Shown: piece by piece, positions 8,808 to 16,404 of the stretch | Numbering within the stretch: the first letter of the stretch is position 1 | How the letters are laid out: each line of letters starts with the position of its first letter | Source: JAVKFY01 sp040223615 | GTDB taxonomy: Bacteria; Pseudomonadota; Alphaproteobacteria; GCA-2731375 | Length of the DNA: 64,000 nt | Assembly (NCBI GenBank): GCA_040223615.1 | Contig: JAVKFY010000010.1 | Coordinates: 84,337-148,336 of the forward strand | Direction: 5' to 3' | Translations under genes and position numbers: made by a program | The notes under the pieces: model-generated | The model's input: the letters and a program-made list of their open reading frames with translations, nothing else | The model's database searches: none | What the model was told of the DNA's origin: nothing

Positions 8808-9848
8808 ATGATGGGCGGTACCACGAAGAAGGGCCTGCTGGAGCGGCTGGCGGCCGGGCCCGTGATCTGCGCGGAAGGCTACCTGTTCGAGCTGGAGCGG
8901 CGCGGCTATCTGCAGGCCGGTGCCTTCGTGCCGGAAGCGGTGCTGGAAGCCCCCGAGGCCGTGAAGCAGTTGCACCGCGAGTTCCTCAATGCCGGCACTG
9001 ACATCGTCGAGGCCTTCACCTACTACGCGCACCGCGAGAAGCTGCGCCTGATCGGCCGCGAGAACGACCTCGAGACGATCAACCGGCAGGCGATCAAGCT
9101 GGCCCGGGAGGTGGCGGCGGAAGGCGACGCGCTGGTCGCCGGCAACATCTGCAACACCAACGCCTACATGCCCGGCGACACCGCCACAGAGAAGGCGGTC
9201 CGGGCGATGTTCGAGGAGCAGATCGGCTGGGCTGTGGAGGGCGGCGTCGACCTGCTGATCGCCGAGACCATCTCCTTCCTTGGCGAGGCGGAGATCGCGC
9301 TCGATGTGATGCGCCAGACCGGGCTGCCGAGCGTGGTCACCTTCGCGATCCACAAGAACGGCAAGATGCGCGACGGCGCCACCCCGGCGCGCGCGGCGCG
9401 GCGCATGGAGGAGCTCGGCGCCGACGTCGTCGGGCTCAATTGCATTCGCGGGCCGAAGACGATGATGGCGCACCTGCGCGCGATCCGCGGCGCGGTGTCG
9501 TGTCACGTCGGCGCGCTGCCGGTGCCGTTCCGTACCACGCGGCGCGAGCCGACATTCGAATCGCTGACCGACCCGAAACGGCCGGACGCGCCCTTCCCTG
9601 TCGCGCTCGACCCGTTCACCTGCACCCGCCACGAGATCGCCGAGTTCACCGTCGAGGCCATGGACATGGGCGTTCACTATCTCGGCGTCTGCTGCGGCGC
9701 CGGGCCGCACCACATCCGCGCCATGGCCGAGTCGCTGGGCCGGACGCCACCGGCCAGTCGCTACTCGCCCGACATGTCGAAGCACTACGCCCTGGGCAAC
9801 GACCCGGGGCTGAAGCAGTCCTATCGCGCCTATGCGGACGACCTCTAG
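8808..9848 (+). CDS. Homocysteine S-methyltransferase family protein (BHMT-like)
   Basis: 346-residue zinc-dependent methyltransferase of the BHMT/MetH N-terminal family. The zinc ligands are visible as the Cys of GLNCIRGP (about residue 213) and the paired Cys of GVCCGAGPHHIR near residue 298. The length fits a stand-alone enzyme rather than MetH. ATG at 8808 is preferred because GGGAG lies just before it at 8798-8802; ATGs at 8784 and 8796 are alternatives in the same frame. Family members move a methyl group from betaine, dimethylsulfoniopropionate or S-methylmethionine to homocysteine. The DAO-type flavoprotein downstream could oxidise the demethylated product, as dimethylglycine or sarcosine oxidases do. 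That pathway is inference. Confidence 0.82.
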   Translation: MMGGTTKKGLLERLAAGPVICAEGYLFELERRGYLQAGAFVPEAVLEAPEAVKQLHREFLNAGTDIVEAFTYYAHREKLRLIGRENDLETINRQAIKLAREVAAEGDALVAGNICNTNAYMPGDTATEKAVRAMFEEQIGWAVEGGVDLLIAETISFLGEAEIALDVMRQTGLPSVVTFAIHKNGKMRDGATPARAARRMEELGADVVGLNCIRGPKTMMAHLRAIRGAVSCHVGALPVPFRTTRREPTFESLTDPKRPDAPFPVALDPFTCTRHEIAEFTVEAMDMGVHYLGVCCGAGPHHIRAMAESLGRTPPASRYSPDMSKHYALGNDPGLKQSYRAYADDL

Positions 9849-9857
9849 GCACCGGCG

Positions 9858-10736
9858 ATGAGCCCGGGATCGGTGCTGCGGGTCGCGGTGGCGCAGATCC
9901 CGACCGTGCTCGGCGACTTCGACGCCAACCTGGACCTGCACCTGCGCTACATAGAGCGCGCCCGGCGTGCCGACGTCGACTGCCTGCTGTTCCCGGAGCT
10001 GAGCCTGACCGGGCACAGTGCCGGTCCGGAGACGCTTGAGCTGGCACGGCATCGCGATGACCCGGCAATCGCCGAGCTGGCGGCGGCCAGCGGGCCGATG
10101 TGCACGCTGTTCGGGCTGATCGAGGAAGGCCCGGCGGCGCAGTTCTACAATGCCGTCTTCGCGGTGAAGGACAGCGAGCTGGCCTTCCTGCACCGCAAGG
10201 TGAACCTGGCGACCTACGGCCGGCTCGACGACGCCAAGCACTTCGCTACCGGGCGCTATGTCGAAACCTTCGTGCTGGACAGCTTCTGGCGCGCCGGCGT
10301 GCTGATCTGCAACGACGTGTTCAACCCGGCACTGGTGCACCTGGCCGCGACGCAGGGCGCGACGGTGCTGTTCGTGCCGTCCAGCTCCGCCCTGGAGGCG
10401 GTCGGCGCGGCGTTCGACAATCCCGGCGGGTGGGACCTGAGCTGCCGCTTCTACGCCTCGATGTACGGCTTCCCGGTGATCTTCGCCAACCGCGTCGGCG
10501 ACGAGAACGACCTGCACTTCTGGGGCGGCAGCCGCATCGTCGGCCCGAACGGCAAGGCGCTGGCCTTCCTGGAAACCGCCGAGGATCTCCTGGTCGCGAG
10601 CATCGACCAGGATTCGGTGCGCCAGGCCCGCATCCTGCTGCCCACGGTGCGCGACTCCAACCTGTCGCTGATCACCCGCGAGATGAACCGGCTACAATCG
10701 ATCCTCGGCATTCCGGAAAGCGTACGCCAGCTATGA
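9858..10736 (+). CDS. Carbon-nitrogen hydrolase (nitrilase superfamily)
   Basis: 292-residue nitrilase-fold amidase with an intact Glu-Lys-Cys triad: Glu47 in LFPELSLTGH, Lys114 in LHRKVNL and Cys151 in LICNDVF. The fold resembles NAD synthetase glutaminase domains and beta-ureidopropionase-type amidases; an Asn-Asp after the Cys is common in the amidase branches. It starts 9 bp after the methyltransferase stop, and its TGA overlaps the next ATG (ATGA at 10733-10736), so the genes are co-translated. It should hydrolyse a linear amide or carbamoyl compound in the cytoplasm; the substrate is unknown. Confidence 0.87.
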   Translation: MSPGSVLRVAVAQIPTVLGDFDANLDLHLRYIERARRADVDCLLFPELSLTGHSAGPETLELARHRDDPAIAELAAASGPMCTLFGLIEEGPAAQFYNAVFAVKDSELAFLHRKVNLATYGRLDDAKHFATGRYVETFVLDSFWRAGVLICNDVFNPALVHLAATQGATVLFVPSSSALEAVGAAFDNPGGWDLSCRFYASMYGFPVIFANRVGDENDLHFWGGSRIVGPNGKALAFLETAEDLLVASIDQDSVRQARILLPTVRDSNLSLITREMNRLQSILGIPESVRQL

Positions 10737-12061
10737 GCCTGCCCAGCAAGAGCACCTACGTCGTCATCGGCGCCGGTATCCATGGGCTGTCGACCGCCTG
10801 GCACCTTGCCGTACGAACAGGAAACGGCGCCGACATTATCGTGCTGGACAAGGGCGAGGTCGGCGCCGGGGCCAGCGGCATCGCCTGCGGCATCGTGCGC
10901 AACAACTACTTCCAACCGGCGATGCGCGAGCTGATGGCGCATTCGGTCGACGTGTGGGAGAGCGATCCGGCGGCGTTCAGCTACCACGCGGTCGGCTACA
11001 TGCAGCTTTCGCCGGAAGTGATGCACGAGGACATCGCCACCATTCACGCGCAGCAACAGGCGATCGGCTACGAGTCGGTGCTGGTCGAGGGCGCCGGCGA
11101 TTGCCGGACCTACATGCGCGGCCTGTTCGCGGACTGGCGCGCCGAAGGCATCACCTCGGTGCTGCACGAGAAGCGCGGCGGCTACGCCAACAACAAGGCC
11201 TCGCTCGCCGGACTGGCCGGCAAGGCGCGCGACGCGGGCGTGACCATCCTGACCGGCGTGACGGTCACCGGGTTCGAGCGTGACCATGGCGCCGACGCGG
11301 TGCGCGCGGTGCTGACCGACCGGGGCCGTATCGAGTGCGAGCAGGTGGTGGTGGCGCCGGGGCCGTGGGTGCGCGACTTCTGGACCATGCTGGAACTGCC
11401 CGACGCGCTGACCGTGCGCGATGGCGGCGAGGACCACGGCGGCGTGCCAATGTGGCGGTTCTGGCAGCTCGAAGAGGGCGTGCTCGACCTGCCACCGGAC
11501 ACCTTCACGACGAACGCCGGCGACATGCCGCCAGTGCTGCACATCGACACCGATGCGCCGCTGCATTCCGACCGTGACGGGCGCCTGATCACCGACCAGC
11601 TCTGGGGCATCTACTACAAGCCGGATTTCGGCTTCGGGGGCATCCAGGGCGGCGCCTCGCCCTACACCGTCGAGACGCCGGTGAACGAGGTCGCGATCGA
11701 TCCGTACGGGCCGGCCTCGCCGGAGTTCGTCTCCTCGGCCGACTTCGCGGAGATGTGGTGTTCAGCGCTGGCCTTCTGTCACGGGCGCTTCCAGGGCCAG
11801 TCGGCGCGCTACCGCGACGAACCGTCCGGCGGACTAGGGTGTTTCACGCCGGACTCGTTCCCGGTGTTCGATCGGGTGCGCGGGAATGTCTACGTGATCG
11901 CAGACTCCAATCACGGCTACAAGATGATCGGCGTCGGCGCGCTGGTCGCGGAGGAAGTGACCACCGGCACGACACCGGCGCTGCTGAAGCCGTTCCGCCT
12001 CGCCCGCTTCGCCGAAGGCGACCTGCACCCGGTGTCGCACAGTCCGTTCCCGTGGAGCTGA
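10733..12061 (+). CDS. FAD-dependent oxidoreductase, DAO/sarcosine-oxidase-like
   Basis: 442-residue D-amino-acid-oxidase-family flavoprotein. The N-terminal VIGAGIHGLSTAWHLA motif binds the FAD adenosine (residues 9-24), and the C-terminal NVYVIADSNHGYKMIGVGALVA region, split here as VIADSNHG and IGVGALVAEE, closes the flavin site. A long mid-domain insert (about residues 200-320) differs from classic monomeric sarcosine oxidase. It is coupled by a 4-bp overlap to the amidase gene and ends the methyltransferase-amidase-oxidase group. It probably oxidises an N-alkyl amino acid or amine. A mosaic hairpin repeat follows and may end transcription. Confidence 0.85.
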   Translation: MSLPSKSTYVVIGAGIHGLSTAWHLAVRTGNGADIIVLDKGEVGAGASGIACGIVRNNYFQPAMRELMAHSVDVWESDPAAFSYHAVGYMQLSPEVMHEDIATIHAQQQAIGYESVLVEGAGDCRTYMRGLFADWRAEGITSVLHEKRGGYANNKASLAGLAGKARDAGVTILTGVTVTGFERDHGADAVRAVLTDRGRIECEQVVVAPGPWVRDFWTMLELPDALTVRDGGEDHGGVPMWRFWQLEEGVLDLPPDTFTTNAGDMPPVLHIDTDAPLHSDRDGRLITDQLWGIYYKPDFGFGGIQGGASPYTVETPVNEVAIDPYGPASPEFVSSADFAEMWCSALAFCHGRFQGQSARYRDEPSGGLGCFTPDSFPVFDRVRGNVYVIADSNHGYKMIGVGALVAEEVTTGTTPALLKPFRLARFAEGDLHPVSHSPFPWS

Positions 12062-12109
12062 GCCGAATATTGGTTGACTGAAGACAGCAGCCGCCCCGAC
12101 CCCCTCACC

Positions 12110-12206
12110 CCGGACTTGATCCGGAACCCATGGTGACGCCAGCATCTTCATGCCTTGCATGCCGCAGCACACGGCATGGAAATGGATGCCGGCTCAAGGC
12201 CGGCAT
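12110..12206. repeat. Intergenic mosaic hairpin repeat, copy 1
   Basis: Two hairpins in the 160-bp gap between the DAO-type gene and the convergent acyl-CoA dehydrogenase gene. The first is CCGGA/TCCGG around CTTGA (12110-12124). The second is ATGCCGGC/GCCGGCAT around a TCAAG loop (12186-12206) and is followed by GACG. The same loop words and the trailing TGACG recur at 15532-15596, so these are members of an interspersed family. They sit between convergent genes and may act as bidirectional terminators, though no T-tract follows. Confidence 0.6.
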
Positions 12207-12221
12207 GACGCGTTCAAGTCC

Positions 12222-13421
12222 TCAGAGCCCCAGCACACGTTTGGCGAGGATGTTGCGCTGGATCTCGTTGGTGCCGCCATAGATCGAGGCGGCGCGGCGC
12301 AGCAGGTGTTCGGTCATCAAGCCGAGGCCATGTTCCGGCACCACGGGATCGACATTGGCGTCGGCTCGCAGCATCTCCAGCTCGTAGGGCAGACCGTAAT
12401 ACGCCATCGCCTCGACCATCAGCTCGTTGAGGCCCTGTTCGATCTCGGTGCCGGAAATCTTCAGCATCGAAGTCTCGGCGCCCAGGCCATGGCCGGCGGC
12501 TTCGCGCGACAGCATGCCGAGCTGGGTATGCTCCAGCGCGGTCAGCTCGGTCTCCAACGTCGCCAGCTTGCGCCGGAAGGTGGCGTCGTCGGCCAGCTTG
12601 CCGCCGTCATTGTGCTCCAGCCGCGCCAGTTCCTTCAGCCGGGCGACCTTGGTCTTCGACTTACCGACGCCGGCGATGCCGTTGCGCTCGTGGCCGAGCA
12701 GGAACTTGGCGTAGTCCCAGCCCTTGTTCTCCTCGCCGATGCGGTTCGCGACAGGCACCCGCACGTCGGCGAAAAACACTTCGTTTAGGTAGTGGCCGCC
12801 GTCGATGGAGATGATCGGCTTCACCTCGATGCCCGGCGTCTTCATGTCGATCAGCAGGAAAGTGATGCCAGCCTGCTGCTTCACCTCGGTGTCGGTGCGC
12901 ACCAGGCAGAACATCATGTCGGCGTGGTGTGCGTGGCTGGTCCAGATCTTCTGGCCGTTGACGACATAGTCCTCGCCGTCGCGCACCGCGCGGGTCTGCA
13001 AGCTGGCGAGGTCCGAGCCCGATCCGGGCTCGGAGTAGCCCTGGCACCACAGTTCCTCGCCGGACAGGATCGGCCCTAGGTAGCGCTGCTTCTGCGCCTC
13101 GGTGCCGAAGGTGTAGATCACCGGGCCGACCATGCCGAGGCCGAAGGGGCTGAGCCGGGGCGCCTGCGCGGCCTGGTATTCCTCGTCGTAGATATACTTT
13201 TGCGTCGCGGTCCAGCCGGTGCCGCCGAATTCGACCGGCCAGTTCGGCGCCACCCAGCCCTTGTCGTGCACGATATGGTGCCACTCGCGGGTGTCGTCGG
13301 AGGAGACGTAGGAGGGCGCGCGAACGGTCTGCTCGCGAATGTGCGTCGGCAACGCGTCGCGCAGGAAGGCGCGCACCTCGTCGCGGAAGGCAAGTTCCTC
13401 GTCGGTGAACTGTAGCTGCAT
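12222..13421 (-). CDS. Acyl-CoA dehydrogenase
   Basis: 399-residue FAD-dependent acyl-CoA dehydrogenase of standard length. Typical segments are CQGYSEPGSGSDLASLQTRA (about residues 125-144, FAD/substrate loop), the WTSHAHHADMMF segment, and the C-terminal GGTNEIQRNILAKRVLGL that contacts FAD in the dimer. It oxidises an acyl-CoA to the 2,3-enoyl-CoA and passes electrons to ETF. It lies 11 bp downstream of the enoyl-CoA hydratase-like gene on the same strand, so the pair can run two successive beta-oxidation steps. The region AYYGLPYE near residue 348 may tune the chain specificity; the actual acyl chain is unknown. Confidence 0.92.
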   Translation of the reverse strand: MQLQFTDEELAFRDEVRAFLRDALPTHIREQTVRAPSYVSSDDTREWHHIVHDKGWVAPNWPVEFGGTGWTATQKYIYDEEYQAAQAPRLSPFGLGMVGPVIYTFGTEAQKQRYLGPILSGEELWCQGYSEPGSGSDLASLQTRAVRDGEDYVVNGQKIWTSHAHHADMMFCLVRTDTEVKQQAGITFLLIDMKTPGIEVKPIISIDGGHYLNEVFFADVRVPVANRIGEENKGWDYAKFLLGHERNGIAGVGKSKTKVARLKELARLEHNDGGKLADDATFRRKLATLETELTALEHTQLGMLSREAAGHGLGAETSMLKISGTEIEQGLNELMVEAMAYYGLPYELEMLRADANVDPVVPEHGLGLMTEHLLRRAASIYGGTNEIQRNILAKRVLGL

Positions 13422-13432
13422 GGTGGCTCCGT

Positions 13433-14248
13433 CTAGCGGCCGGTGAAGGTCGGCTTGCGCTTGTTGGAAAAGGCCGACACCGCCTCCTGGTGATCCTCGG
13501 TGAGGTTGGACTGGGTCTCCAGGCCGAGGCTCAGGTCCATCATCGAGTGGGCGAGCTGGCGCAAGGGGATGTTGAGAGTCTGCTTGGTCCAGCGGATCGA
13601 TTTCATCGCGCCGGCGGCCAGCCGGTTGGCCAGACCGTAGACCTTATCGTCGAGTTCAGCGGCCGGCACCACATGATTGATCAGGCCGATGCGCTCCGCT
13701 TCGGTGGCGCTCATCAGGTCGCCGGTCAGGAGATACTCCTTGGCACGGGCATAGCCGACGAGCTGCGGCCAGATCAGGGCGCCGCCGTCGCCGGCGACCA
13801 GGCCGGCGTTGACGTGCGGGTCGCCGATCTTGGCGTCTTCCGACGCGATGATGATGTCGCAGAGCAACGCTACGGTGGCGCCCAGCCCGACGGCGTGGCC
13901 ATTGACCCGCGCGATGATCGGCTTGTCGCACTCCAGCATGCGGAAGACGATGCGCTTGGCCTCGATCGCGGTGTCGTCGAACAGTTCCGGCTTGTCGATC
14001 TTCTGCTGCATGGCGATGACATTGCCGCCGGCGGAGAACGCCCGGCCGGCGCCGGTCAGCACCACGACGTGCACATCCGGGTCGTCGTTCACGTCGTCCC
14101 AGATCCGCGTCATCGAGAAGTGCATCGCCTGGTTGAAGGCGTTCATGCTCTCCGGCGCGTTCAAGGTGATGGTCAGCACCTTGTCCTGCTTCTCGACCAG
14201 CAGGCCGCCATACTGGCTGTAGTCGAACTGGCGTGGTTCGCCCGACAT
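13433..14248 (-). CDS. Enoyl-CoA hydratase/isomerase family protein
   Basis: 271-residue crotonase-fold enzyme. The oxyanion-hole segment is GRAFSAGGNV (about residues 76-85), and the second conserved loop appears as GDPHVNAGLVAGDGG near residue 140. In classic hydratases two Glu residues sit in this loop; here Asp/His and Asp occupy the area, a pattern seen in some crotonase branches, so a hydrolase or isomerase role is possible. Start at 14248 is supported by GGGAG 7 bp upstream on the minus strand; an upstream ATG at 14293 has no such site and falls inside a palindrome. It is first in an operon with the acyl-CoA dehydrogenase. Confidence 0.85.
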   Translation of the reverse strand: MSGEPRQFDYSQYGGLLVEKQDKVLTITLNAPESMNAFNQAMHFSMTRIWDDVNDDPDVHVVVLTGAGRAFSAGGNVIAMQQKIDKPELFDDTAIEAKRIVFRMLECDKPIIARVNGHAVGLGATVALLCDIIIASEDAKIGDPHVNAGLVAGDGGALIWPQLVGYARAKEYLLTGDLMSATEAERIGLINHVVPAAELDDKVYGLANRLAAGAMKSIRWTKQTLNIPLRQLAHSMMDLSLGLETQSNLTEDHQEAVSAFSNKRKPTFTGR

Positions 14249-14263
14249 CGCGTTGCTCCCGTT

Positions 14264-14295
14264 GGATGGGACGATGTTAGAGCATCGGCCCATCC
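14264..14295. promoter_or_regulatory. 13-bp inverted repeat between divergent genes (candidate operator)
   Basis: GGATGGGACGATG (14264-14276) is mirrored by CATCGGCCCATCC (14283-14295) with one mismatch in 13 and a 6-base centre, TTAGAG. It lies in the 100-bp gap between the divergent crotonase and EthD genes, where a dimeric repressor could control both. No regulator gene is adjacent. Confidence 0.5.
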
Positions 14296-14348
14296 GGCTC
14301 CAATGCCGCGGACCGATCGGCTAGACTGACCGCTGCGGAGGAAACGTC

Positions 14349-15026
14349 ATGATCAAGGTCGTCGTCGCCATCAACCGGAAACCGGGCATGGACGTCGAAG
14401 CGTTCCAGGACCACTGGCTGAACCAGCACCCCGAGCCGATCCTGAAGCTGGCGGGCCTGCGCCGCTACGTGCAAAGCCACGTGCGGCCGTCAGGCTATCG
14501 CGGCGGACGCGAACTGGTGCACGACGGCATCGCCGAGCTGTGGTTCGACGACATGGCGGCGCTGAAGGCGACCAACGGCACGCCGGAGATGGCCGCCGTG
14601 GCCGCGGACGAGGACAGGTTCATCGACCCCAACGGCCGTGTCCTGCTGGTCTGCGACGAGCACGTGATCGTCGACAACCCGCCGCCGGCGAACGCGATCA
14701 AGAATGTCGAGTTCATCCACCGCAAGCAGGGCATGTCGGTCGCCGACTACCAGCGCTGCTGGCGCGACGTGCACGGGCCGCTGGCAGCGAAGATCCCGAG
14801 CATACGCCGCTACGTGCAAAGCCACTGCCGGCCCGGCGGCTACCGCGACGGCCGCGAGCCGACCTACGACGGCATCGCGGTGACCTGGTTCGAGAGCACC
14901 GACGCGATGCGCCAGGGCGCCACCAGCGACGCCTACGCCGCGACCCGTGCCGACGAGCCGAACTTCATCGACACCGAGCGGCTCAATATCATCCTGACCA
15001 CCGAGCACGTGATCCTGGAGGGCTAG
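14349..15026 (+). CDS. Tandem EthD-domain protein
   Basis: 225-residue protein made of two repeated EthD-type ferredoxin-like domains. Residues 1-105 and 115-225 share the pattern QxHWLNxHPEP/RCWRDVHGPL, then RRYVQSHxRPxGYRxGRE and DGIAxxWF. EthD domains occur in polyketide cyclase-like and ether-degradation accessory proteins and usually dimerise; here the dimer is fused in one chain. The ribosome binding site GGAGGAA precedes the ATG. The next gene begins 4 bp after its stop. The function is not clear; an enzyme or a small-molecule binding protein are both possible. Confidence 0.75.
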   Translation: MIKVVVAINRKPGMDVEAFQDHWLNQHPEPILKLAGLRRYVQSHVRPSGYRGGRELVHDGIAELWFDDMAALKATNGTPEMAAVAADEDRFIDPNGRVLLVCDEHVIVDNPPPANAIKNVEFIHRKQGMSVADYQRCWRDVHGPLAAKIPSIRRYVQSHCRPGGYRDGREPTYDGIAVTWFESTDAMRQGATSDAYAATRADEPNFIDTERLNIILTTEHVILEG

Positions 15027-15030
15027 GACC

Positions 15031-15516
15031 ATGACCGAGAACCCACACGACACCGACTTGCCGCTGCTGGAGGAAGTGAAGCTGCAGGCGCGCGTGCTGG
15101 TGCCCGTGGTGCGCGCGCTGCGCGAGGAGGTCGGAGCCGAGGCCGCCGACAAGCTGGTCGGCACGGCGCTGCGCGAATGGTCGCGCGACCTGCACCGGCG
15201 GATCGGCGAGGAGAAGGCCGGCGGCGCGCGCCAAAAGTGGGACGCGATCTGGGACGACCTGCGCCCGCGCATCGGCAACGCGATCGAGCGCGAGATGCTG
15301 CGCGACGACGGCGAGGTGCGCGCGTACAACATCACGCGCTGCGCCCATGCCGAGTTCTTCAAGGCGCTGGGCGAGCCGGAGCTCGGCCGCTTCCTGCTCT
15401 GCGACATGGATTTCGACATCGCCGAGGTCGGCGCCCCGGACGTCGAGTTCAAGCGCACCCAGACGATCATGTCCGGCGCCGCCTACTGCGATTTTCGCTA
15501 CCGGTTCAACCGGTAG
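15031..15516 (+). CDS. L-2-amino-thiazoline-4-carboxylate hydrolase-like protein
   Basis: 161-residue protein resembling the ATC-hydrolase family (AtcB/AtlC-type, known for opening the thiazoline ring of ATC). The matching region is the C-terminal half: NITRCAHAEFFKALGEPELG, then LLCDMDFDIAEV and a final TQTIMSGAAYCDFRY, with Cys residues spaced as in the family. The N-terminal half is helical. It follows the EthD gene by 4 bp and is probably co-transcribed. Other members act on varied amides, so the ATC substrate is not assured. A hairpin repeat follows the stop. Confidence 0.7.
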   Translation: MTENPHDTDLPLLEEVKLQARVLVPVVRALREEVGAEAADKLVGTALREWSRDLHRRIGEEKAGGARQKWDAIWDDLRPRIGNAIEREMLRDDGEVRAYNITRCAHAEFFKALGEPELGRFLLCDMDFDIAEVGAPDVEFKRTQTIMSGAAYCDFRYRFNR

Positions 15517-15531
15517 CCGACGGGCGTAGAG

Positions 15532-15596
15532 ATCGCCGGGTCAAGCCCGGCGATGACGGAGACAAGCCAGCTCGTCTTACCCGGACTTGGGCCGGG
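15532..15596. repeat. Intergenic mosaic hairpin repeat, copy 2
   Basis: A perfect 9-bp hairpin ATCGCCGGG/CCCGGCGAT around TCAAG (15532-15554), followed by GACGG, then a second hairpin CCCGG/CCGGG around ACTTGGG (15580-15596). It fills the 84-bp gap between convergent genes. The parts match those of copy 1 at 12110-12206 but in the opposite order, which marks them as modular pieces of one repeat family. Confidence 0.6.
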
Positions 15597-15600
15597 CATC

Positions 15601-16386
15601 TCAGATGAAATCGAAGCCTTGTTCGGCCAACTGGGCGCGCAAGCCTTGGCGCGGTTCGGGCATGAACTTCTTGCCCATGTCGTGCGACCAGCTATCCGGC
15701 GTGGTGGTCTTGCCGACGCTTTCGTAGTGCGCCCGGAGCGCGGCGTCGTAGGCGGCGATGGCGGGATCGACTGCGCCGCCGTCCTGGCGCCGGCCGTACT
15801 GCTCGTAGTGCACCACGGTCTCATAGCCCATGCGCGGCTTCTGCGGCGGCGCCTCGTCGGGCCAGCCCAGCACCATGCCGAAGACGCAGTAGACCCGCTT
15901 CGGCAGGCCCAGAATCTTCGCTGTCTCGACCGCGTCGTTGCGCACCGCGCCGATCATCACGCCCTTCATGCCGAGCGAGTCGGCGGCAATGTAGGCCGAC
16001 ATGCCGACCAGGGCCGCGTCGACCGAGCTGACCAGGCCGGTTTCCAGGTTGTTGCTGTCGATATTGCCGCCCTTGGACCGCACGGCCACGTCGATGCGGG
16101 TCAGGTCGGCGCAGAAGGCGAGGAACACCGGCGCCTTCTCGACGTGTTTCTGGCCCTTGGTGACGACGGCCAGCTTAGCCAGCGTGTCCTCATCGCGCAC
16201 CACGACGACGCTGTAGGACTGGATGTTGGACGATGTCGGCGCGCGGAAGGCGGCGCGCAGCACGGCGTCGACCTGCTCGTCGGTCACCGGCTCGTCGGTA
16301 TAGGCGCGCACGCTGACACGGTTGGCCAGGGTCTCGATGGTATCGCTGGTCAGCGGCCGCTCGGCCGCAGAGATGTCGTCCGGCAT
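15601..16386 (-). CDS. Nitroreductase family FMN oxidoreductase (NfsA/FRP-like)
   Basis: 261-residue NADPH-dependent nitroreductase-fold protein. The opening RVSVRAYTDEPV and the FRAPTSSNIQSYSVVVV segment (about residues 22-62) form the FMN-phosphate site, and the central SSVDAALVGMSAYIAADSLGMKG plus GLPKRVYCVFGMVLGWP match the NfsA/flavin reductase P branch. The C-terminal arm with Trp-Ser-His-Asp suits a domain-swapped dimer. The gene lies 18 bp downstream of the molybdenum hydroxylase large subunit on the same strand, so it may be co-transcribed. It is a likely general quinone or nitro-compound reductase. Confidence 0.85.
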   Translation of the reverse strand: MPDDISAAERPLTSDTIETLANRVSVRAYTDEPVTDEQVDAVLRAAFRAPTSSNIQSYSVVVVRDEDTLAKLAVVTKGQKHVEKAPVFLAFCADLTRIDVAVRSKGGNIDSNNLETGLVSSVDAALVGMSAYIAADSLGMKGVMIGAVRNDAVETAKILGLPKRVYCVFGMVLGWPDEAPPQKPRMGYETVVHYEQYGRRQDGGAVDPAIAAYDAALRAHYESVGKTTTPDSWSHDMGKKFMPEPRQGLRAQLAEQGFDFI

Positions 16387-16404
16387 GTGTCGTCCTTGAT
16401 GTGA

